DNA from: Mariprofundus sp.
Lineage (GTDB): Bacteria > Pseudomonadota > Zetaproteobacteria > Mariprofundales > Mariprofundaceae
Reading direction: 5' to 3'
Length of the DNA: 8,837 nucleotides
Assembly: GCA_015485035.1 (NCBI GenBank)
Contig: WFUI01000173.1
Coordinates: 1 to 8,837, forward strand
Below the pieces are notes generated by a model, which saw nothing but the letters and a program-made list of their open reading frames with translations, had not been told where the DNA came from and did no database searches. Positions within the stretch are counted from its first letter, which is position 1. Every line of letters starts with the position of its first letter. The translations under genes and the position numbers were made by a program. Shown here one piece after another: positions 1 to 4,543 of the stretch.

Positions 1-164
1 ATGAACAGAACTATGAACGGGTGTTCTTGCGGAAATGCAAGGCCCATCGACATAAAGGCTCCGACACTGCCTGCGGCAATACAGAGTGCGAGCATGCCGT
101 AGGTTTTACCCAGAAAGCTGATGCGATCATCAGCCAGCTGAGTCGTCATTGTTGCTGAATTCAT
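1..164 (-). CDS. Probable Bax inhibitor-1 / YccA-like membrane protein, N-terminal part
   Basis: Partial gene running off the left edge; 54 codons are visible from an ATG at 164-162. A GGAGG ribosome site lies 8 bases upstream of this ATG, so the start is well supported. The protein begins with a short polar tail containing LADDRISFLGKTYG, followed by a hydrophobic segment (MLALCIAAGSVGAFMSMGLA, about residues 24-43) that looks like a first membrane helix. A short cytoplasmic tail, a K-T-Y motif and then a small-residue-rich helix resemble the start of bacterial BI-1/YccA proteins, which are seven-helix inner-membrane proteins; E. coli YccA modulates FtsH proteolysis. The identification rests on a short N-terminus and could be wrong. 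The gene lies 71 bases downstream of fxsA on the same strand and has its own candidate promoter. Confidence 0.55.
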   Translation of the reverse strand, partial: MNSATMTTQLADDRISFLGKTYGMLALCIAAGSVGAFMSMGLAFPQEHPFIVLF

Positions 165-191
165 ATATGTAACCTCCAGATTGTGCAGCGT

Positions 192-219
192 AATGTAGGT
201 GAGTGAGTCATCAGGTCAA
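192..219 (-). promoter_or_regulatory. Candidate sigma70 promoter for the BI-1-like gene
   Basis: On the minus strand TTGACC (219-214) and TACATT (197-192) are separated by 16 bases. Transcription would start near 185, about 20 bases before the ATG at 164, leaving room for the GGAGG site. The -35 matches consensus at 5 of 6 positions, the -10 at 4 of 6. It lies between the fxsA stop and the next gene. Judged by eye only. Confidence 0.35.
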
Positions 220-235
220 GTAACCTTGCCCTCAT

Positions 236-676
236 TTATGGTACGTGTTTGTCGTGCGTAATGACTTCAATATCGATAATTTCCGAGCCCTTCCGATGAG
301 AATAGGCATGATGCGGCTTATTGATTTGCTGGAAGGGGAGCAGTCTGTTGATGATCAAACGCCGGAAGGGTGGAAACAGCAACAGAAATCCGGCGCTATC
401 TGTGATAAACCCCGGTGTAAACAACAATACACCGGCAAATGCGATCATCAGTCCGTGCAGGCCATGATCAACCGGCGCTTCTCCATGAGCCATGCGTTTC
501 TGTGCATCAATCAGTGTGCTCATGCCTTGCCAGCGAATCAGCAATCCGCCCAGAGCAGCCGTAAACAGGCATAAGGCAATCGTGGTGAGACCACCAATAC
601 CGCTGCCAACTTCAATCAGCAGCCATAATTCCAACAGTGGAACAGAGATAAATAGTAGAAATAAAATTCTTAACAT
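236..676 (-). CDS. fxsA: FxsA family membrane protein
   Basis: A 146-residue membrane protein of the FxsA family. E. coli FxsA, when overproduced, relieves F-plasmid exclusion of phage T7; its normal role is poorly known. Family hallmarks are visible: a hydrophobic N-terminus (residues 3-24), a second helix (about 28-48) ending in the G-x-L-x-R-x-Q-G motif (GGLLIRWQG), an amphipathic stretch with the M-A-x-G-E-x-P motif (MAHGEAP), and a long hydrophobic region with LLFTPGFITDSAGFLLLFPP (residues 84-103), matching the family's L-x-P-G-F-x-T-D core. The C-terminal 40 residues are polar and probably cytoplasmic, as in other members. Length is normal to slightly long. The start is ATG at 676-674; no Shine-Dalgarno sequence is visible before it, but a promoter-like sequence sits so close that the message may be leaderless. 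Confidence 0.92.
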   Translation of the reverse strand: MLRILFLLFISVPLLELWLLIEVGSGIGGLTTIALCLFTAALGGLLIRWQGMSTLIDAQKRMAHGEAPVDHGLHGLMIAFAGVLLFTPGFITDSAGFLLLFPPFRRLIINRLLPFQQINKPHHAYSHRKGSEIIDIEVITHDKHVP

Positions 677-682
677 AGGCTA

Positions 683-711
683 TGTATAGGGCGAGAGATC
701 AAAAATTACAA
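683..711 (-). promoter_or_regulatory. Candidate promoter for fxsA, possibly leaderless
   Basis: Minus-strand TTGTAA (711-706) and TATACA (688-683) are 17 bases apart. The predicted transcription start, 7 bases past the -10 element, falls at about 676, the A of the fxsA ATG. No ribosome-binding sequence is present between the -10 and the ATG. Each hexamer matches consensus at 4 of 6 positions, so this is only a candidate. Confidence 0.35.
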
Positions 712-788
712 GTGTTTCAAGACAACATCGCATAAATCACAGCTTGTGACATCGCCATTATTATATCGGCTGAAATAATACGGGCCAT

Positions 789-802
789 CACAGGTATCTG
801 TG
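789..802. repeat. Small perfect hairpin (5 bp stem)
   Basis: CACAG and CTGTG flank a GTAT tetraloop. It is followed three bases later by a longer hairpin, and both lie upstream of the 35-residue peptide gene. Alone it could be chance. Confidence 0.35.
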
Positions 803-805
803 CAA

Positions 806-831
806 ATTCGAATGCCATGCCTGCATCGAAT
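806..831. repeat. Bulged hairpin upstream of the small peptide gene
   Basis: ATTCGA (806-811) pairs with TCGAAT (826-831). After a single bulged A at 812, TGC (813-815) pairs with GCA (823-825), leaving a 7-base loop. Nine base pairs in all. It lies 54 bases before the ATG at 886 and could be part of a structured leader. No T-run follows, so it is not an intrinsic terminator. Confidence 0.45.
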
Positions 832-875
832 GATAAGTGTTGAATAATTCCATCATGATGTCTCGGGACCAAACT

Positions 876-881
876 AGGAGG
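876..881 (+). promoter_or_regulatory. Strong ribosome-binding site of the 35-residue peptide
   Basis: AGGAGG, followed by TG, is a full match to the anti-Shine-Dalgarno core. It sits 4 bases before the ATG at 886, which is slightly close. It is the main evidence that the tiny reading frame downstream is translated. Confidence 0.6.
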
Positions 882-885
882 TGTT

Positions 886-993
886 ATGATTGTCTTACAT
901 GGAACAGCAGGAATCACGGTGCTGGCTGCCGGTATGTTATTTACAATTACGCCGGTATTAATACACACAACACACAGGCTTAATAAGCAGTAA
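886..993 (+). CDS. Small hydrophobic membrane peptide, 35 residues, unknown
   Basis: A 35-codon reading frame (ATG 886, TAA 991-993) preceded by AGGAGG. The peptide starts MIVLHGTAGITVLAAGMLF and has one hydrophobic stretch, about residues 9-27, long enough for a single membrane helix. The last residues (HRLNKQ) are basic, suggesting a cytoplasmic C-terminus. I do not recognise a family. Possibilities are a small accessory subunit of a membrane complex, a regulatory membrane peptide, or a type I toxin; the last would fit the size, hydrophobicity and upstream hairpins, but no antisense RNA promoter was identified. An 83-codon frame lies opposite on the minus strand (968-717) but lacks a ribosome site. 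A G-rich tract begins 7 bases after the stop. Confidence 0.5.
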   Translation: MIVLHGTAGITVLAAGMLFTITPVLIHTTHRLNKQ

Positions 994-1000
994 GAGAAAA

Positions 1001-1025
1001 GGGGGGGGTGAGGGGGCGTGCAGGG
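1001..1025 (+). other. G-rich tract, possible G-quadruplex
   Basis: A run of eight G (1001-1008), a run of five (1012-1016) and a run of three (1023-1025) are separated by short loops. Splitting the G8 run gives four G3 tracts, enough for a two-sided intrastrand quadruplex. It lies between the 3' ends of the convergent 35-residue and 75-residue genes. A run of eight G is also prone to slippage. Confidence 0.4.
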
Positions 1026-1037
1026 TATCCCCGAAGT

Positions 1038-1265
1038 TTATGTGTTATTGTCCATTCCCTGTACAGCTTCAAACAGAGGGAAGTCTTCAACAACCTGATA
1101 GCCTTTTTTCTTGGCTTCGATATTGGCAGTAATAATCTGTTCCATCGGCAATTCAGTATAAGGAATACACTGATTCCTTTGTCGACAATGACATGCGACA
1201 CATGCCACCAGATCATTCCTGAATCCGCGGTTTTTCCCTTTTTTGATACACCAGATAAGACGCAT
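1038..1265 (-). CDS. Small cysteine-rich protein of unknown function
   Basis: A 75-residue reading frame starting at ATG 1265-1263. Five cysteines are clustered in the first half: C6, then C22-x2-C25-x-C27-x5-C33 (CVACHCRQRNQC). This spacing suggests bound zinc or iron, though no known family fits exactly. The second half is a soluble, helix-prone segment (MEQIITANIEAKKKGYQVVE) with a normal amino-acid mix, unlike a random frame. A stop codon lies in frame 12 bases upstream of the ATG, fixing the N-terminus unless translation starts internally. There is no good Shine-Dalgarno, but a promoter-like pair lies immediately upstream. Overlapping frames on both strands (minus 1216-980, plus 1008-1304) look less protein-like. 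Function unknown. Confidence 0.5.
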   Translation of the reverse strand: MRLIWCIKKGKNRGFRNDLVACVACHCRQRNQCIPYTELPMEQIITANIEAKKKGYQVVEDFPLFEAVQGMDNNT

Positions 1266-1280
1266 CGAGACAGATTAACG

Positions 1281-1309
1281 ATTATGATAGCACTGCGCCA
1301 CTAAGTTAA
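1281..1309 (-). promoter_or_regulatory. Candidate promoter for the cysteine-rich small protein
   Basis: Minus-strand TTAACT (1309-1304) and CATAAT (1286-1281) are 17 bases apart. The -10 matches consensus at 5 of 6 positions. Transcription would begin near 1274, giving a leader of about 9 bases, too short for a normal ribosome site and in keeping with its absence. Confidence 0.35.
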
Positions 1310-1476
1310 TCATCAACCCCGGACCATACCTGTTTCATATTTCAACGAAGCATTAACACGGATCCAAATTATGTGTGATCATTCATCCACATTATATTAT
1401 CCCGCATTGCATGTTATTTAGTTTGCTGTCGTCAGTGCCTCCTTGTGTAATTCATATACATTTCAATTGCTATGTC

Positions 1477-1505
1477 TTGGACTGATTGTATATAGACAGT
1501 ATAAG
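1477..1505 (+). promoter_or_regulatory. Candidate distal promoter of the MerR-cyclase gene
   Basis: TTGGAC (1477-1482) and TATAAG (1500-1505) are separated by exactly 17 bases, a good sigma70 arrangement. The -10 element lies inside an inverted repeat (1496-1512), so a protein bound there would block or alter initiation. A transcript would start near 1512 and carry a leader of about 220 bases. Confidence 0.5.
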
Positions 1506-1512
1506 TTACTGT
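1496..1512. promoter_or_regulatory. Inverted repeat over the -10 element, candidate operator 1
   Basis: ACAGTA (1496-1501) and TACTGT (1507-1512) form a perfect 6-bp dyad with a 5-base centre. It overlaps the TATAAG -10 element. The ACAGT...ACTGT half-sites recur in a second dyad at 1641-1664 nearer the same gene. Confidence 0.45.
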
Positions 1513-1515
1513 GTA

Positions 1516-1542
1516 AGCCCTGATTCTTTTTACATCAGGGCT
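1516..1542 (+). repeat. Perfect 9-bp hairpin at the predicted transcript 5' end
   Basis: AGCCCTGAT (1516-1524) and ATCAGGGCT (1534-1542) pair perfectly around a 9-base loop. If transcription starts near 1512 this would be a stem-loop at the very 5' end of the message, which often stabilises RNA. A T-run exists only further on (1560-1566), so intrinsic termination is unlikely but not excluded. Confidence 0.6.
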
Positions 1543-1640
1543 ATGTATAAGTGATTATGTTTTTTTACTCATCCTGATGCGCAAACTGATACGGCAAGCC
1601 AGTTATATTAACAATCGTAGTTGATATTGTGCGTCATTAT

Positions 1641-1664
1641 AAGACAGTGTATTTATACTGTCTT
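1641..1664. promoter_or_regulatory. Long inverted repeat, candidate operator 2
   Basis: AAGACAGTGTA (1641-1651) and TATACTGTCTT (1654-1664) form an 11-bp dyad around two bases, with one G/T mismatch. It abuts and overlaps a consensus -35 (TTGACA, 1663-1668) and lies 71 bases before the start codon. The half-sites resemble those of the 1496-1512 dyad. A MerR-type protein binds dyads near its promoters, so autoregulation by the downstream gene is a reasonable inference. Confidence 0.5.
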
Positions 1665-1690
1665 GACATATGACGACTCCTGCTTAGTCT
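1663..1690 (+). promoter_or_regulatory. Candidate proximal promoter of the MerR-cyclase gene
   Basis: TTGACA (1663-1668) is a perfect -35. TAGTCT (1685-1690) after 16 bases is a weak -10 with 3 of 6 matches, so this promoter would probably need activation. It would give a leader of about 38 bases. The inverted repeat at 1641-1664 touches the -35. Confidence 0.3.
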
Positions 1691-1734
1691 GTCTAACTGC
1701 GGGGTTTCCGGGAAGCGCATGGAGGGGAAATAGG

Positions 1735-3255
1735 ATGGACTTATTAACAAGTAAAGAAGTTATGGAAAGGGCAGGTATTTCCAGAGCTACCCTTAATAAT
1801 TATATTAATTTGGGCATATTGCCAAAACCTACGGTAAAAAAGCCAGAGTCCGGGGATGCACGTGCCCCCAGGATAGGGAGCTTTCCATATTCAGTATTAG
1901 ACACACTAAAGCGGGTCAAAGCGATGAAGGAGCAAGGTCTGACCATGGGTCAGATTGCCTCGAAACTGAATAATGCTGCTCTACCTGCCCAAACCATTGA
2001 TAAGCCTTCCTCACCAAAAGGGCTGGACAGTATATTTTTAAACAGCCCCAAACTGACTATTGACCGAATTGATTACCCGGCCTATCTGATTAACGATAAA
2101 TTCCAGCTGGAATGGTGCAATGATGAAGCGATTTCATGTCTGTTTGGTACTTCATGGCAATTGTCCAATCGCATCAATGAACGTAACATTTTCCAATTAT
2201 TATTCGATAGTAAAAAGGCCAGAAATGCCGAAGGGTTTGAAGATATTTTAAAATTTCATCTTAGCCTTGCGAAAGGAAAGTTATCGAAATCAACCCTTCT
2301 GATGAGTGATCTCAAGATAGATCATGATGGCCTGGCTCAGCTGTTACGTTTGCATGATGAGGTTGAAGCCGTAAACATAAAACCTATCGTTTATGCAGAG
2401 ACAAATTTTTCTCCACAATCAGAATCAGATGGTACAACTCAAATATATGCAAGCTTCTTTCGTGAAGGTATGTTTATTACTTACCTGCCAACCAGCGACA
2501 ATAAAGAGTCATTATTTGAGTTTCTTTCCCACCGCGACCATCTGATTGGTAACCTGTTGCGCAAACGCCGTCCGTATCTCACCAATATGGCTGTTCTTCT
2601 TGCTGACCTTCAGGACTCTTGTAAAATATGTGCTGAGCTCCCTCCTGAAGAATATTTTGAACTCATCAATGCTATCTGGGCTGCTATGGAACCCATTATC
2701 CGTAAATATAATGCCGTCAGCGGGAAACACGTTGGTGATGGTGCAGTCTACTATTTCTTTCCGCGTCCTGAAGAAAATCATGTGTTTAATGCGATTAAAT
2801 GCGCTCAGGAAATCAAGGATATGATGCTTATCATTTCCCAGGAGTGGCGCAATAAAAAGAATTGGGATAATGATTTACTTCTTAATATCGGTATTGATCA
2901 GGGAGAAGAGTGGTTTGGTACCATTCAAACATCAACACAGATCGAATTCACCGTGCTTGGTGATACTGTAAACCGGGCGGGCAGGTTGAGCGATTTTGCA
3001 CAGCAAGGCTCGATCTGGGCCACAAAAATTGTATTGGGTAAATTGACAGCGGCGGAGCGGGGGATGATTCGGTTCGGAATCAGCCGGACCAGCGAGCAGG
3101 GTCAGCAAGTGCTTATTCCCTCAAGTTACTCGCGGATTTCAAATCTTGTTGATATGGAAAGCAATCAAAAACTGCAATATATCGGTGGACTACCTGTTAC
3201 CGAGATCTTTGATGTGATGGTTGCTGATCGGGAAAGGGTGGTACCGAGAACGTAG
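1735..3255 (+). CDS. MerR-type regulator fused to a PAS-like segment and a class III adenylyl cyclase
   Basis: A 506-residue fusion protein. Residues 4-34 (LTSKEVMERAGISRATLNNY and onward) form a MerR-type winged helix-turn-helix, and 52-78 the second helical part, where an acidic and basic helix ends in QGLTMGQIASKL. Residues about 108-230 begin with a PAS-like strand pattern (IDYPAYLINDKFQLEWCNDE) and may sense a ligand. Residues about 284-440 are a class III cyclase: metal aspartates D291 (LLADLQD) and D335 (KHVGDGAV), purine-specifying K331 and T406 (EFTVLGDTVNRAGRL), transition-state N413 and R417. This set predicts cAMP rather than cGMP synthesis. No membrane helix or signal peptide is seen. 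The ATG at 1735 is preceded by GGAGG 9 bases away; a TTG 38 codons upstream in frame would add a sequence lacking domain character. The protein may bind DNA and make cAMP in response to one signal, an inference. It converges on tolA with 4 bases between stops. Confidence 0.88.
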   Translation: MDLLTSKEVMERAGISRATLNNYINLGILPKPTVKKPESGDARAPRIGSFPYSVLDTLKRVKAMKEQGLTMGQIASKLNNAALPAQTIDKPSSPKGLDSIFLNSPKLTIDRIDYPAYLINDKFQLEWCNDEAISCLFGTSWQLSNRINERNIFQLLFDSKKARNAEGFEDILKFHLSLAKGKLSKSTLLMSDLKIDHDGLAQLLRLHDEVEAVNIKPIVYAETNFSPQSESDGTTQIYASFFREGMFITYLPTSDNKESLFEFLSHRDHLIGNLLRKRRPYLTNMAVLLADLQDSCKICAELPPEEYFELINAIWAAMEPIIRKYNAVSGKHVGDGAVYYFFPRPEENHVFNAIKCAQEIKDMMLIISQEWRNKKNWDNDLLLNIGIDQGEEWFGTIQTSTQIEFTVLGDTVNRAGRLSDFAQQGSIWATKIVLGKLTAAERGMIRFGISRTSEQGQQVLIPSSYSRISNLVDMESNQKLQYIGGLPVTEIFDVMVADRERVVPRT

Positions 3256-3259
3256 AACC

Positions 3260-4096
3260 CTATTTCAACGGATGGAAGCGAAGCCTGTTCACGCGGAAGA
3301 ATTCAAACTGCCGGCGGGGTAACTGAAAAGGCGCTGCAGCCTTGATAGCACGGATCAGGGAAGCATCAAGAACATCATTGCCTGAACTTTCCAATATTTT
3401 TACCGATGCAACATCGCCATTAGGCAACAACGTCATTTCAACCAGGGGGTCGGTGAATTGCGTTGTGCTAATTGGCACTTTCCACTGGTTCTGTACAGCA
3501 GCCTGCATCAGGGCGATATAGCGTTCTTTTTCGCTTGTGGATAACTGTTTACCGACAAGGTCAGCAAGTTCAGGACGTGATGTACTGGCTTTTTTCGCGG
3601 ATACCTTTTTATCAGTCGATGACGCCAGAGGCGCAAACGGGTCAAAATTCTCATCCGGTTTAACTTTGGCGGGTGTAGGGGGCTTTTCCTTGACCGGTTC
3701 AGGTTTGGGAACAGCTTTTGGTTTTGGAACTGGCTTCGGTTTTGGAGCCGGCTTTGCCTTGGGTTTGATTTTCTCGACCGGTTTGGCCACCGGCGGTTTT
3801 GGTTTCGGCGGTTTAACAATCCTGGGTTTCGGCTTGATTTTTTTCGGTTTGGCATGTTTGGTCTGTTTCGGCCTGTTACGAGCCTGCTGTTCCAGTTTAG
3901 CCAGCTCTTTGGCAGAAATCATCATCACTTCGATACGCTTCAGTGGTTCACTTGGCCGGTGTTGTTGCTGCCAGTACATCAGCACACCTATCACGGTGAA
4001 AACCATGATATGCAGCAACAGTGCTGAAATCAGATCCAGTGATTTCAGGTCTGCTGAATGACTGTGCTTGATATTAGCGGTGCGGCTCTGTGACAA
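3260..4096 (-). CDS. tolA: TolA, envelope-spanning protein of the Tol-Pal system
   Basis: 278 residues. A short cytoplasmic tail and one membrane helix (about 22-41) anchor it to TolQR in the inner membrane. A Lys/Pro tract (about 83-147, many K-P dipeptides) should form an extended periplasmic arm. Residues about 188-278 are the TonB/TolA C-terminal fold (VEMTLLPNGDVASVKILESS, then AIKAAAPFQLP), which contacts TolB/Pal. E. coli TolA is longer (about 420) and has an Ala-rich helical arm; this K/P arm is TonB-like, but position after tolQR argues for TolA. The helix has S24 and H29 (SALLLH), one residue wider than the usual SxxxH. Start is TTG at 4096-4094, overlapping tolR by 23 bases, with AAGAAGG 6 bases before it; the next in-frame ATG lies inside the membrane helix. 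No tolB or pal follows. Confidence 0.87.
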   Translation of the reverse strand: MSQSRTANIKHSHSADLKSLDLISALLLHIMVFTVIGVLMYWQQQHRPSEPLKRIEVMMISAKELAKLEQQARNRPKQTKHAKPKKIKPKPRIVKPPKPKPPVAKPVEKIKPKAKPAPKPKPVPKPKAVPKPEPVKEKPPTPAKVKPDENFDPFAPLASSTDKKVSAKKASTSRPELADLVGKQLSTSEKERYIALMQAAVQNQWKVPISTTQFTDPLVEMTLLPNGDVASVKILESSGNDVLDASLIRAIKAAAPFQLPRRQFEFFRVNRLRFHPLK

Positions 4097-4490
4097 GACC
4101 GACCTTCTTGATACCTGAGCTTTCCAGTAGCGCCATTACTTCCGCAACACGCCCATAGGGTGTTTTTGCATCACCGCGAATGAATACCGGAAGGTCAGGA
4201 TTTGCTTTGCGCATAGCCTGAATTCGCGGAGCTAACTGTTTGATATCAATATCATGTTTCTGGATATATATATTCCCGTCTGCACGAATTGTGACTACCA
4301 GCGGTTCGACATTCTGTTGCAGGGAAGGCGCATCGGCTTCCGGTAGATCGACATTAACGCCCTGTGTAAGCAGAGGTGCAGTGACCATAAAAATAATCAG
4401 CAATACCAGCATAACATCAACCAACGGAGTGACATTAATTTCACCCATCGGTTCGAGATCCTTATCCCATTTACTTTGTCCGGCCCACAT
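4074..4490 (-). CDS. tolR: TolR, proton-channel subunit of the Tol-Pal motor
   Basis: 138 residues, normal for the ExbD/TolR family. A cytoplasmic N-terminus (residues 1-18) leads to a single membrane helix (about 22-42) beginning INVTPLVDVMLVLLIIFMV, with the proton-carrying aspartate D25 conserved (D23 in E. coli TolR). Then LTQGVNVDLPEA begins the periplasmic domain, which forms a dimer and binds peptidoglycan; it ends with the RGDAKTPYGRV motif typical of the family. Together with TolQ it uses the proton gradient to move TolA. The ATG at 4490-4488 has a GGAGG site 7 bases upstream. tolQ ends 53 bases upstream and tolA starts inside the tolR 3' end. Confidence 0.96.
   Translation of the reverse strand: MWAGQSKWDKDLEPMGEINVTPLVDVMLVLLIIFMVTAPLLTQGVNVDLPEADAPSLQQNVEPLVVTIRADGNIYIQKHDIDIKQLAPRIQAMRKANPDLPVFIRGDAKTPYGRVAEVMALLESSGIKKVGLVTEPHR
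4103..4109 (-). promoter_or_regulatory. Ribosome-binding site supporting the TTG start of tolA
   Basis: AAGAAGG lies within the end of tolR, 6 bases before TTG 4096-4094. No ATG or GTG in the tolA frame has a better position, so this site decides the start. Confidence 0.5.
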
Positions 4491-4543
4491 AATTAATCCT
4501 CCGCTATCCTTTGTTTCTGACCCGTTTTATGTATTCGGTTGGG

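Larger units (their letters stand above)
1266..1734. other. AT-rich intergenic control region without a gene
   Basis: About 470 bases between the divergent cysteine-rich gene and the MerR-cyclase gene. No convincing coding frame was found on either strand; the plus frame opening with TTG at 1621 is only the unlikely upstream extension of the cyclase gene. It contains two related inverted repeats (1496-1512, 1641-1664), a 9-bp hairpin (1516-1542) and candidate promoters in both directions. A loose dyad, ATGTG-12-CACAT (1371-1392), recalls a CRP site but has the wrong spacing. Confidence 0.7.

Noticed and set aside
717..968. 83-codon minus-strand frame opposite the 35-residue peptide
   Set aside because: No ribosome site before its ATG and no recognisable motif, while the opposite strand has a perfect AGGAGG.
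980..1304. Overlapping frames at minus 1216-980 and plus 1008-1304
   Set aside because: Composition is not protein-like, no ribosome sites, and both conflict with the better-supported 75-residue frame.
1371..1392. ATGTG-12-CACAT dyad as a CRP/cAMP site
   Set aside because: CRP sites need TGTG-8-CACA spacing; the alternatives here give 10 or 12 bases, so the match is probably chance.
1371..1421. 16-codon plus-strand frame starting at ATG 1371
   Set aside because: No ribosome site and no distinctive composition.
1621..1734. 38-codon N-terminal extension of the MerR-cyclase from an upstream TTG
   Set aside because: The extension covers the inverted repeat and promoter elements, has no domain character, and the ATG at 1735 has a good GGAGG site and starts right before the MerR domain.
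1690..1734. G/C-rich stretch before the cyclase start as a c-di-GMP riboswitch
   Set aside because: The conserved GEMM core sequences are absent.
3537..4061. 174-codon plus-strand frame rich in Gly and Phe opposite tolA
   Set aside because: The repeated pattern is the reverse complement of the Lys/Pro codons of TolA; no start signal.
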